A stretch of DNA of 64,000 nucleotides, taken from assembly GCA_964564545.1 (NCBI GenBank), contig CAZMBP010000002.1:1-64000 (forward strand), read 5' to 3'. Made by a program: the position numbers and the translations under genes. The stretch is from CAJQQY01 sp964564545. GTDB taxonomy: Bacteria > Bacteroidota > Bacteroidia > Chitinophagales > Saprospiraceae. The notes under the pieces are model-generated. The model did no database searches, was not told the DNA's origin, and saw only the letters and a program-made list of their open reading frames with translations. Below are positions 33,118 through 41,381 of the stretch, in pieces (the first letter of the stretch is position 1; the number at the start of each line of letters is the position of its first letter).

Positions 33118-33581
33118 TTATACATTAAATTTTTTTCAATTATGATTATGTTTCTTTCCAAAAAATCCCTTTGTTCTCAGGGGTAAGGGCGGTTTTTGAA
33201 AAAAGACTTATCCAACAGCTACCTCGATTTTAAATGCCAAATAGCCAGACGCCAATTTCATTTTTTCGGTAAAAATGAACGTGATGAAAAGCTATTTGAA
33301 CGCCAATTTAGACCGTTTCAAATACATAATGCTTAGAGGTGAAAAAGTAACAGGTGGGTGAGAAATTTTAACATTTTAGGAAAAAGTATATTTATAGTTG
33401 TTTTGATTCATTCTTTTCCAAGTTGAATTAATCGAAAAATAAATCAACTTGTGATTATTTTTTAAATTCAAAAAATCAATCTACGGACATTAGAAAACAA
33501 CTTTCCAATTATAATTATGCCTAGTTCATTTTTTATAATAAATTGAGTTTTCTACAAAAAATCTAAAAGAAGAGTATTGTC
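33118..33581. other. 464-bp divergent intergenic region
   Basis: It lies between the minus-strand sigma factor and the plus-strand barrel gene. It has no coding frame of protein-like composition, and only weak dyads are visible (GCCAAATAGCCAGACGCC near 33236-33253). Both promoters should be here but match no strict TAnnTTTG box. Confidence 0.4.
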
Positions 33582-34697
33582 TTGAAATATATAACTCAAA
33601 AATATTTTTTCCTATTTCTAGTCTTTTTGCTAATTGGAATTCAAAAAATGAATGCCCAAGTTCAAGAAATGGATATTGAAAAGACTGACACCATTGAAAA
33701 TAAACGCTACAGTTTTATTCCACTTCCCATAGTATATTTTACTCCGGAGACCCGATGGGCATTTGGAATAGGAGCATTCTTTTCTTTTCGATTCAAAAAT
33801 CAAACTCAAGAAGTTCCTCCCTCTCAAATGCAAATTGGTTTTGCTTATACTTTAGAAAATCAATTACTTGCTTATTTGCCATTTCAACTATTTGTAAAAG
33901 ATGGAAAATGGAAATTGTATGGTGAGTTAGGATATTATAAATACATCTATCGATATTATGGTGATGGCAGCGAATCCTTGGAGTCAGATGAAGAAATTTA
34001 TAGTGTTGATTTTCCTAGAGTTAAAATGAATGCATTGTACCGATTCTACCCAAAGTTATTTGCGGGAGTTCGATATTTTATGGATGATTTTAAAATTCAA
34101 GAAGTCGAGCCAGAGGGGATTTTAGCTACACAGGATATTTTAGGAAATGAAGGTGGACTAATTTCTTCTCTTGGCGTGGTAGTGAATTATGATAGTCGTG
34201 ATGATGTGTTTTATCCAATTCGAGGCAGTTATGTAGAGCTATCAATTTTAGCTAATTCAAAATCATTTGGTAGTGATTTTGAATTTCAAAAAATATTTTT
34301 TGATGCTAGTCGCTATTTTAATTTTGGAAAAAATAATATTCTTGCTTTAAATATTTATTCAGAAACTACTTTTGGTGATGCTCCATTTAATCAATTATCT
34401 TTACTTGGTGGAACTAAAAGAATGCGTGGATTTTTGGAAGGAAGATTTCGAGATGATCATTTTATGACTTTTCAATCTGAATATCGGTTTCCCATTTTTT
34501 GGAGAATTAAAGGAGCAGTATTTGGAAGTGTCGCTTCAGTCGGTTCACAGGAAGAGGGATTTCAAAAAGCATTTTTTGCTTATGGTTTAGGTCTTCGAAT
34601 AGGTATTAGTAAAATTGAAAAAATCAATTTACGCTTGGATTATGGTTTTGGAAAAAACACCTCAGGTTTTTACTTAACATTTGGAGAAGCATTTTAA
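33582..34697 (+). CDS. Outer-membrane beta-barrel of the BamA/surface antigen (D15) type
   Basis: This is a 371-residue protein with a signal peptide (FFLFLVFLLIGIQKMNAQ). The whole mature part reads as a beta barrel: PLPIVYFTPETRWAFGIGAFF at the start, then a BamA-like VVNYDSRDDVFYPIRGSYVE (the NTxD..P..G motif of the Omp85 barrel), and GTKRMRGFLEGRFRDDHF with the RGF lid-loop signature. POTRA domains are missing, so this is a short Omp85-like/Bac_surface_Ag barrel and not BamA itself. It starts with TTG at 33582, upstream of the signal. The next gene begins 5 bp after its stop, implying cotranscription with the glycosyltransferase. Confidence 0.85.
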   Translation: MKYITQKYFFLFLVFLLIGIQKMNAQVQEMDIEKTDTIENKRYSFIPLPIVYFTPETRWAFGIGAFFSFRFKNQTQEVPPSQMQIGFAYTLENQLLAYLPFQLFVKDGKWKLYGELGYYKYIYRYYGDGSESLESDEEIYSVDFPRVKMNALYRFYPKLFAGVRYFMDDFKIQEVEPEGILATQDILGNEGGLISSLGVVVNYDSRDDVFYPIRGSYVELSILANSKSFGSDFEFQKIFFDASRYFNFGKNNILALNIYSETTFGDAPFNQLSLLGGTKRMRGFLEGRFRDDHFMTFQSEYRFPIFWRIKGAVFGSVASVGSQEEGFQKAFFAYGLGLRIGISKIEKINLRLDYGFGKNTSGFYLTFGEAF

Positions 34698-34702
34698 TTT
34701 AT

Positions 34703-35389
34703 ATGAAAATCAGTATAATTATTCCAACTTTAAATGAAGCCAAAAATATTGGTCAACTTATTTCTCATTTAATAACAAATTCAAATGAGGATTTAAAGGA
34801 ATTATTAGTGGTGGATGGAGGAAGCAATGATGGAACTAGTCGAATAGCAAAGGAAGCAGGTGCAACAGTAATTATTTGTCCAACTAAAGGTCGTTCGTGT
34901 CAAATGAACGAAGGAGCTAAAAAGTCAACCGGTGAAATTTTGTATTTTGTTCATGCTGATACACTCCCTCCGGCAAGTTATATGACTGACATTCAACAGG
35001 CGGTCGAAAATGGTTTTCCAATGGGATGTTATCGTTTTAAGTTTGATTCGAAAAAAAAGATTTTAAAGTTTAATGCTTATATGACCCGTTTTGATAAACT
35101 ATATTGCAGAGGTGGCGATCAAACTTTGTTTGTTACTCGAGAGGTCTTTGATGATTTAGGAGGATACCCATATGATTATAGAATCATGGAAGAATACGAT
35201 CTAATGGAACGAGCAAGGGAAAAATATAATTTTAAAATCATACCAAAGGAAGTGATTGTTTCAGCTCGGAAATATGAAGGACGAAGTTGGTTTCGAGTCA
35301 TGCTTGCCAATAGTATTGTTTTTCAGATGTATAAATATGGTGCCTCGCAAGAAGATTTAGTCAAAACTTATCAACGAATATTAGGGTGA
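34703..35389 (+). CDS. TIGR04283-type family 2 glycosyltransferase
   Basis: This 228-residue GT-A enzyme begins KISIIIPTLNEAKNI, with the substrate aspartates in VVDGGSNDGTSRIAKEAGA and the metal-binding DxD-like HAD in ILYFVHADTLPP. The GRSCQMNEGAKKSTGEILYF stretch and its short length are typical of the TIGR04283 subfamily, annotated as 'arsenosugar biosynthesis-associated glycosyltransferase'. That name comes from gene neighbourhoods and is not proof of substrate. No other arsenosugar gene is adjacent. It lies in one operon with an Omp85-like barrel (5-bp spacing). Sugar donor and acceptor are unknown. Confidence 0.85.
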   Translation: MKISIIIPTLNEAKNIGQLISHLITNSNEDLKELLVVDGGSNDGTSRIAKEAGATVIICPTKGRSCQMNEGAKKSTGEILYFVHADTLPPASYMTDIQQAVENGFPMGCYRFKFDSKKKILKFNAYMTRFDKLYCRGGDQTLFVTREVFDDLGGYPYDYRIMEEYDLMERAREKYNFKIIPKEVIVSARKYEGRSWFRVMLANSIVFQMYKYGASQEDLVKTYQRILG

Positions 35390-35414
35390 AAAATGAGTCA
35401 GAAATAAGGTTCGG

Positions 35415-35446
35415 GAGTTAACTTTTCTTCAAAAAAAAGTCAACTC
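35415..35446 (+). terminator. Possible terminator after the glycosyltransferase
   Basis: GAGTTAACTTTT (35415-35426) pairs with AAAAGTCAACTC (35435-35446) with one G-U position and an 8-nt loop. The tail is only weakly T-rich, so activity is uncertain. Confidence 0.5.
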
Positions 35447-35589
35447 TTCTAACAATACCTATTGATTTTACGTATAAAAAATGGTAAATTTTAATATCCA
35501 TGTCAGGCTTCTCAGAATACCACAAGGAAGGACAAAATTTCAACCAATTATTCAAACTCAATTACAAATTTTATAACTCAGCATCATTT

Positions 35590-38460
35590 ATGCTAAGGGC
35601 ACTATTGATATTATTTACACTCACATTTTTATCGTCCTGCTTTCATCAAGAGGAGGTTAGAATAGTACGAAATACCCCTTTTCTAAATGTTGATCATTCC
35701 AAAGCGGATTCAGTTTTAAGACTTATGACTCTGGAAGAGAAAGTAGGTCAGCTCATCGTTTTGAAAACAGATTTTAAAGATAGCGATGTAAAAGAGTTAA
35801 CCTATCAGTTAGTTAAAGGCGGATTATTGGGAGGAGTAATTTTGGAAGATTTAAAGGTGATGGAATATGTTCAAGTTTTAGATTCTCTAAAATCGTTTAG
35901 TCATATTCCCTTGTTGAATGGAACACAAGAAGTGGTTCTACTTAATAATCAATTTTCAGATGCTGTAAAATTTCCTTTAGCTCCAAGCATAGGTGCGGTA
36001 CAAAATGATACGATTCAAAAAGAATTAGAAAATTTGTACTTACAGCAATGTAAAACACTTGGTATTAATTTTTGTATTTCTCCTTCTGCTAATCGCATTT
36101 TTTTAGATGAAAAAATTTATCCTTCTCACATTTTTGAAAATGATCAGTACACTCAATTAGCTCGTGCAAATCGGGTTTTAGAAAATTTAAAAAGTGAACA
36201 TATAATCTCCTTGGGAAATTCTTTTTCAGAATTTTATCAACTACCAATTGATACAACTGGAGTTTTGGACACGCTACTTTTTCGTCAAAATGAAATTGTG
36301 CAAGCTGGAATTTCAGGTTTTAAAATTGATGAAAAAATATTTGCAATGGATAGTTTGTATCAATTGCAATCCTTCTTTTTGAAAAATTACTTAGCAGAGA
36401 AAATGGAGTTTGATGGGTTGATGGTGGCTGAAGTTTCAGAGGAAGCTACTATCGATGAATTACTTCATGCGGGGACAGATATTTTTATCGTTCAAGATTC
36501 TGGGAAACAAGTTTTTGATTATTTATTGGAATTTGTCAAAACAGGATTGATGGCTGAAAAAGTCATTAACGATAAAGTACGAAAAGTTTTATTGGCAAAA
36601 ATTTATGCAGGTTTGGATCAACCTTCAACCAACCTTAAAATTGAAGATGCGCTTTCTGTTTTAAAAAATGAATATTTTGGTTATCAAGCTCGACAACTTT
36701 TTGAGCAGTCAATAACCATGGCTCAGAATTATAACAATTTACTTCCGTACACTAAAACCTATAAACGAGATTTCAGGATTATCAATATTGGAGAAGAAAA
36801 ATTAAAAGTATTCAAAGATTATTTTTCTAAATATGCGAATTATCAAAGCTACGATCATTCACCCGATGAAGAAGGAAAAATAAAAGCACTTAAAACTGTT
36901 TTTCACAAACACTCCACTCCTGTGCTAGTTTTGGATAATATTGATTTAGATACTTTTCAGCATAATGATTTTGTAAAATCAGTCAATGAATTATCTAGAT
37001 CTTCCAAGTTGACATTGGTCAATTATGGAAGCCCACTCAATTTACAATACTTCGATACCACGCTTTCGATCATTCAAGTTTTTGAAAAAAATAAAATAAC
37101 CGAATCGTTAATTCCTCAGTTATTATTTGGAGGAATGACAGCCAAGGGGAAATTACAAATGGAACTATCGCCCAACCTAACTTATGGAAAATCTATCGAA
37201 ACACCTATCACTCGATTGAAATACACAGTTCCTGAAGAAGTTGGAATTTCGCCTGAAAAATTAGTTGGAATTAACGCAATTATCCAATCTGCCATTTCAA
37301 AAAAAGCTACCCCAGGTGCTCAAATTATGGTCATCAAAAACGGAAAGGTAATTTTCGATCAGACTTTTGGACATCATACTTATAGAAAGAAAAGAAAAGT
37401 ACTAAAATCAGATTTGTATGATTTAGCTTCAATCACAAAAGTTTCTGCGACTTCATTAGCTGCCATGAAATTGTTCGAGAAAAAGAGATTTAAATTAGCA
37501 GATCGATTAAAATCTCATTTAAAATTGGATAAAGAATCAACAATTAAACGAATAACTTTAAAGCAATTGTTGACACATTCTTCTGGCTTGCAGGCCAATA
37601 TGCCGATAGCTAGATATTATAATAATAAAGATACGATAGTCGATGATTGCAATATGTTTTTTTGTGAAAAAGAAAATGATGAGTATTCTATTCGAGTAGC
37701 AGATGATATGTATTTTAATAGAAAATGGATTGATTCCATTTGGTTTACAATCGATCATCTAAAAGTGAAAAGACGTGGGCGTTATAAATATAGCGACGTA
37801 AATTTCAATTTGATGCAGCGGGTATTGGAGGAAAAGATGAACCAACCGATGAATGAATATTTGGAGAACAATTTTTATAAATCTCTTAATTTAAGACGTA
37901 CTGCTTACCGGCCGTTGGAGAAATTTAAATCCAAATATATTATACCTACTGAAAAAGATGATCGTTGGCGAGGACAACTTTTGAGAGGTTATGTACATGA
38001 TGAATCTGCCAGTTTGCTCGGAGGAGTTGCAGGAAGTGCTGGGCTTTTTTCCAATGCAAATGATTTGGGAATTATGTTTCAAATGATGCTCAATGGAGGA
38101 ACTTATGGCGAGCAAAAATATCTAAAACCAAAAACAATAGAACAATTCACTACTGCAAAATATGGTAATCATCGAGGGCTAGGGTTTGTGGTAAAGGGTA
38201 GGAGAGGAGCCAATTCTTTGTCTTCTTCAGCTTCGAAAAAAACTTATGGGCATACTGGTTTTTCAGGTACTTGTGTTTGGGTGGATCCTGAAAATGAATT
38301 GATTTTTATTTTTCTTTCTAATCGAATTCATCCACGGAAGGCGAATACTAAATTATATCGGAATCAAGTTCGCCGACGGATTCATGATGTGATTTATAAA
38401 GCGTTGGATACTTATCAAAAGGATGAGAGAAAAGAAGAGAGAATTTTGGTTGATTTGTAA
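35590..38460 (+). CDS. Lipoprotein: degenerate GH3 domain fused to a serine beta-lactamase-fold hydrolase
   Basis: An ATG at 35590 gives a lipoprotein signal (MLRALLILFTLTFLSSC); an upstream ATG at 35500 would add 30 residues that look like noise. Residues about 35-360 follow the GH3/NagZ order (LMTLEEKVGQLIVLKTDF, GINFCISPSANRIF). The NagZ KHFPGHG loop is replaced by SEHIISLGNSF, and the nucleophile Asp by Glu in LMVAEVSEEATIDE, so that domain is probably inactive. Residues from about 550 carry a beta-lactamase/PBP-fold hydrolase with SITK (nucleophile Ser614), YSD in YKYSDVNFNLM and HTGFSGT. Bacteroidota commonly carry the active GH3-hydrolase fusion, proposed to act in peptidoglycan recycling. 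Confidence 0.85.
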   Translation: MLRALLILFTLTFLSSCFHQEEVRIVRNTPFLNVDHSKADSVLRLMTLEEKVGQLIVLKTDFKDSDVKELTYQLVKGGLLGGVILEDLKVMEYVQVLDSLKSFSHIPLLNGTQEVVLLNNQFSDAVKFPLAPSIGAVQNDTIQKELENLYLQQCKTLGINFCISPSANRIFLDEKIYPSHIFENDQYTQLARANRVLENLKSEHIISLGNSFSEFYQLPIDTTGVLDTLLFRQNEIVQAGISGFKIDEKIFAMDSLYQLQSFFLKNYLAEKMEFDGLMVAEVSEEATIDELLHAGTDIFIVQDSGKQVFDYLLEFVKTGLMAEKVINDKVRKVLLAKIYAGLDQPSTNLKIEDALSVLKNEYFGYQARQLFEQSITMAQNYNNLLPYTKTYKRDFRIINIGEEKLKVFKDYFSKYANYQSYDHSPDEEGKIKALKTVFHKHSTPVLVLDNIDLDTFQHNDFVKSVNELSRSSKLTLVNYGSPLNLQYFDTTLSIIQVFEKNKITESLIPQLLFGGMTAKGKLQMELSPNLTYGKSIETPITRLKYTVPEEVGISPEKLVGINAIIQSAISKKATPGAQIMVIKNGKVIFDQTFGHHTYRKKRKVLKSDLYDLASITKVSATSLAAMKLFEKKRFKLADRLKSHLKLDKESTIKRITLKQLLTHSSGLQANMPIARYYNNKDTIVDDCNMFFCEKENDEYSIRVADDMYFNRKWIDSIWFTIDHLKVKRRGRYKYSDVNFNLMQRVLEEKMNQPMNEYLENNFYKSLNLRRTAYRPLEKFKSKYIIPTEKDDRWRGQLLRGYVHDESASLLGGVAGSAGLFSNANDLGIMFQMMLNGGTYGEQKYLKPKTIEQFTTAKYGNHRGLGFVVKGRRGANSLSSSASKKTYGHTGFSGTCVWVDPENELIFIFLSNRIHPRKANTKLYRNQVRRRIHDVIYKALDTYQKDERKEERILVDL

Positions 38461-38477
38461 AAACGACCAGTAATGAA

Positions 38478-38553
38478 TTTTTGAACCATATAAGGCATAT
38501 AAGTTCATTGTGGTAATCTTATATGACCTTAAATGCCTTATATGGTTCAAAAA
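38478..38553. repeat. Intergenic palindrome, 21-nt perfect arms
   Basis: TTTTTGAACCATATAAGGCAT (38478-38498) is exactly complementary to 38533-38553. A second, inner stem CATATAAG (38496-38503) / CTTATATG (38518-38525) follows. The element lies between the convergent GH3-hydrolase and DinB genes and can terminate both. Confidence 0.85.
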
Positions 38554-38568
38554 CAGATAGTACCTTTT

Positions 38569-39084
38569 TTACTCAAAAGGTTCTACTAATGTAATATTAA
38601 AATCATCCGCCGAAGGCCCATAAACCGCTGGAACTGCCACATCTAGCATTCTTAAATAAACACCCAACTGAGCTCGATGATGAACCAAATGATTAGTGCA
38701 AAATTTTCGCATCACTTCTTTTTTATTTAAAGTAAAAAGAATTTCATCTCCATGTTTCATCGACCATTCTTTTTCAAATTCTTTTTCATCAACCTTTTCT
38801 AATGCTTGAATAGATTCTTTCAGCAATGAATCGAAATAAGTTAAGAGTTCCTCATTCGAATTAATTTCCTTTGGCTCAAAATCAATGAAATCTAATTCAT
38901 CTTCTTCGAGGCAAGATTTCCACCAAGCAATTATTTCTGCTACATGAATGGCTAATCTACCAAGAGGTTCAGATTTTTCATGAGGTTTAAAATCACGTTT
39001 TTCGAAAGGAACATTTTGTAGGAATCTTCGGGTTACCGCTGCTTCTTGTTTTAACTCACTTAAAAAATCTTTTGCTAAATTCAT
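38569..39084 (-). CDS. DinB-fold protein
   Basis: With the ATG at 39084 the protein is 171 residues and begins MNLAKDFLSELKQEAAVTRR. It has the four-helix DinB/YfiT-like arrangement: an early His in PLGRLAIHVAEIIAWWKSCL, and later MRKFCTNHLVHHRAQLGVYL with the His pair that completes the metal-binding triad. DinB-family proteins include thiol-dependent S-transferases for mycothiol or bacillithiol, and metal-dependent enzymes of unknown role. An upstream ATG (39141) overlaps the previous gene and adds a non-homologous tail. It is the last gene of a four-gene operon (41158 to 38569) with 11-bp spacing to the acetyltransferase. Confidence 0.8.
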   Translation of the reverse strand: MNLAKDFLSELKQEAAVTRRFLQNVPFEKRDFKPHEKSEPLGRLAIHVAEIIAWWKSCLEEDELDFIDFEPKEINSNEELLTYFDSLLKESIQALEKVDEKEFEKEWSMKHGDEILFTLNKKEVMRKFCTNHLVHHRAQLGVYLRMLDVAVPAVYGPSADDFNITLVEPFE

Positions 39085-39095
39085 GTTGTTTTTTA

Positions 39096-39665
39096 TTATT
39101 GTTGTGTAGCGCCTGTTAGGTTCATCAAAACCAAAACCCATTTTTCCCCATCTCCAATTTGATAAGTTTTGATAACTTCAAAACCTACTTTTTCATGAGC
39201 ACGCAAAGAACGATAATTTTTGGATGCTATTTCGGTAATGATATAATCGAAATCATGACACATTCTTTTTTTCATTTCGGAATATAGTCCAGCAAAAACT
39301 CCTTGACCTCTGTGTGATTTGGCTACGCAAACTTGCCCCATGATAAAGTATTTGGTCTCACTTAATTTTTCTCCAGCATAAATAATGGAATCGATTTGAT
39401 CAAACATATCTACTAAAACAGGAATATCATTTTTCCATTTGCGAAGCATGACCAAAGTATAGCCAACAACATTATCGCCTTCCTTCGCGATAATATGTTG
39501 ATAGGGAGAATTCATTCGAGACAACAAATCCAAATCATGATTAACCGTAACGAAACCTTGAGATTCTAATTCTTCTTTAGAAATGTTTTGCGGTAAATTA
39601 ATTTTTTGTAGTTCAAGGATACCTTTTAATTCATCTTGGGTGGTAGATATTCCGTACTTGACCAT
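39096..39665 (-). CDS. GNAT family N-acetyltransferase
   Basis: This is a 189-residue GNAT enzyme. The acetyl-CoA pyrophosphate loop is VAKSHRGQGVFAGLYSEMKK (Q/R-x-x-G-x-G/A), preceded by the beta-4 strand KYFIMGQVCV. The conserved beta-bulge region follows in ASKNYRSLRAHEKVGFEVIK. It transfers an acetyl group to an amine; the substrate is unknown. It sits within the operon of GDPD-TPR-like-GNAT-DinB with 14-bp and 11-bp spacings. Confidence 0.85.
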   Translation of the reverse strand: MVKYGISTTQDELKGILELQKINLPQNISKEELESQGFVTVNHDLDLLSRMNSPYQHIIAKEGDNVVGYTLVMLRKWKNDIPVLVDMFDQIDSIIYAGEKLSETKYFIMGQVCVAKSHRGQGVFAGLYSEMKKRMCHDFDYIITEIASKNYRSLRAHEKVGFEVIKTYQIGDGEKWVLVLMNLTGATQQ

Positions 39666-39679
39666 GATTTTTTTTTATT

Positions 39680-40213
39680 CTAGTTTGCCCAACCGTACCA
39701 AAAACTATTTAGTTTATCTTTTAGTTCAGCAGCTTTGTTTTTATAATTTTCAGACATGTCAGAGATGGCAACTTTTCCTAATTCCTCTAGGGCTTTCTCT
39801 CTTTCTTCATTTCCCAAAAACATCAAAATCCGATTCCATTGTGCTACTTCAAAATTGACATTTTCCATATTGTAAGCTGTGTTGTTTTTATTTTTTATAA
39901 CAAAATCATAAGCTTCAATTGCTTTTGGAAAATTCTGATTTTTATAAAAAGATTCTGCTGCCCAATATTGTTGTTCAAGATATTTGACATTTGTAATGGT
40001 ATTGTTATCGATAATAGTTGTACTAGGATTTGAGTCATCAAGTTGAGTTGGTTGGAAATATTGATTAATAATAGCAGCATTGCTATAACTACCAGTACTC
40101 CACATTACCGATCCAAAAAATCCAACTATTACGATTAATCCAACTACAGGGAGCCATTTTTGCCAAGTACTTTGTCGATGTCTTTTTGATTCATGTTCTT
40201 TTCTAAAACTCAT
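39680..40213 (-). CDS. Single-pass membrane protein with TPR-like C-terminus
   Basis: This is a 177-residue protein with a basic N-terminus and one membrane segment (about 21-39, WLPVVGLIVIVGFFGSVMWS). The periplasmic part contains a TPR-like pair: YWAAESFYKNQNFPKAIEAY and NVNFEVAQWNRILMFLGNEE. The topology resembles the plus-side protein at 20338-20973 (basic tail, one TM, one or two TPR units), though the sequences are not alike. It is the second gene of the operon beginning at 41158; the GDPD gene ends 6 bp upstream. Confidence 0.6.
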   Translation of the reverse strand: MSFRKEHESKRHRQSTWQKWLPVVGLIVIVGFFGSVMWSTGSYSNAAIINQYFQPTQLDDSNPSTTIIDNNTITNVKYLEQQYWAAESFYKNQNFPKAIEAYDFVIKNKNNTAYNMENVNFEVAQWNRILMFLGNEEREKALEELGKVAISDMSENYKNKAAELKDKLNSFWYGWAN

Positions 40214-40219
40214 ATTTCT

Positions 40220-41158
40220 TTACTTTTTTTGAGAAATTACTTCTTCAATATAATTTGGATAATCAGTTATAATTCCATCCACGCCTATTTCGATCATTTT
40301 GCGCATGTCTTCTTTTTCATTGACTGTCCAAGGAATTACTTTAATATTTCTCTCATGCATTCGATCAATAACTTCTTTCGAAAGTAATTTGAAATAAGGA
40401 CTATAAATGTGTGGCTTAAAAGTTATTTTTTTCAAATTATCCTCAGGCGAGTCTTCATTATCAATCAGGTATGCAACAATCATCGAAGGATCTTGCTGAT
40501 GAATTTCTTCCAAAATATCAATGTCAAAAGATTGTAAATTGCAACGATTTTCAATTCTAGTTTCTTTACAAGCTTCTAAAACTAACCGAACATATTCATC
40601 TGGATGTGGAGTTAATTTTCCATAATAGGCATCTTCGCTTTTTATTTCTATGTCAAAATTCGGTTTTGCTCTTCCTGTTTTTTCACAAAAATTATCCACC
40701 GCTTTGACCAAATCATTGAGAGATGGTTTGTGAACTTTCATTGGTTGTTGATCTGGAAAACGTTCATTACCTCGACTGCCTACGTCATATTTTTTGATTT
40801 CATCGTAAGTCATTTCATAAAGCAAAATCGTTTTTTCTTCCTCTTCTGAAATTGGTCTGCCATCAGGATGAGAACTAATTTTATGATTAAACCAAGGCTC
40901 GTGAGTAACGATGACTTTTTTATCTTTTGAAATAGCCACATCAAGTTCTAAAGTTGAAACAGGATATTCCAAAGCTTTTAAAAAAGCAGGAATTGTATTT
41001 TCAGGAAGTAATCCTCTTGCGCCTCGGTGACCTTGCCAATCGATGGATTTGTCTTTAGTTGATTTGGACATTTTATTAGAGTTTGAAATGATGTTTTTCG
41101 AGTTTTTAGGACTACAGGAAAAACAAAAAACTAGAAGAGTAAAGATAAAAATTCGCAT
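40220..41158 (-). CDS. Glycerophosphodiester phosphodiesterase lipoprotein
   Basis: This is a 312-residue protein with a lipoprotein signal (MRIFIFTLLVFCFSC, Cys15). The GDPD TIM-barrel starts GHRGARGLLPENT (catalytic His44, Arg45; Glu53, Asn54), then LELDVAISKDKKVIVTHEPW with the metal-binding Glu/Asp and the second catalytic His, and ends VNEKEDMRKMIEIGVDGIIT with the C-terminal VDGIITDYP motif. It hydrolyses glycerophosphodiesters to glycerol 3-phosphate and an alcohol in the envelope. It heads the operon with the TPR-like, GNAT and DinB genes. Confidence 0.92.
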   Translation of the reverse strand: MRIFIFTLLVFCFSCSPKNSKNIISNSNKMSKSTKDKSIDWQGHRGARGLLPENTIPAFLKALEYPVSTLELDVAISKDKKVIVTHEPWFNHKISSHPDGRPISEEEEKTILLYEMTYDEIKKYDVGSRGNERFPDQQPMKVHKPSLNDLVKAVDNFCEKTGRAKPNFDIEIKSEDAYYGKLTPHPDEYVRLVLEACKETRIENRCNLQSFDIDILEEIHQQDPSMIVAYLIDNEDSPEDNLKKITFKPHIYSPYFKLLSKEVIDRMHERNIKVIPWTVNEKEDMRKMIEIGVDGIITDYPNYIEEVISQKK

Positions 41159-41294
41159 GATTATTTTTTTGCAAATATCTAAAATTCATTGTTAACTAAG
41201 GATGAAGTTTTTCTTAGAAATTTTTAAGATTCTCCTTAGAAAAGGATGTGGAAAACCGATCCTCTTTTGATTTAAAAATAAATAATAAAAAAGT

Positions 41295-41302
41295 TAAATT
41301 TG
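41295..41302 (+). promoter_or_regulatory. Candidate -7 box (TAAATTTG) for the YfhO-like gene
   Basis: TAAATTTG matches TAnnTTTG 80 nt upstream of the ATG at 41382. The nearest TTG upstream is 25 nt away, so the -33 match is poor. Confidence 0.3.
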
Positions 41303-41381
41303 TGCGTTTAAAAATCAGCTTTGAATAATTAAAACTCGTATTTACATAGTAAATATTAATTAAACTCCTTGAAAAAATAAT

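Noticed and set aside
35500..35589. Upstream ATG of the GH3-hydrolase gene
   Set aside because: The added 30 residues precede a complete lipoprotein signal starting at 35590 and look untranslated.
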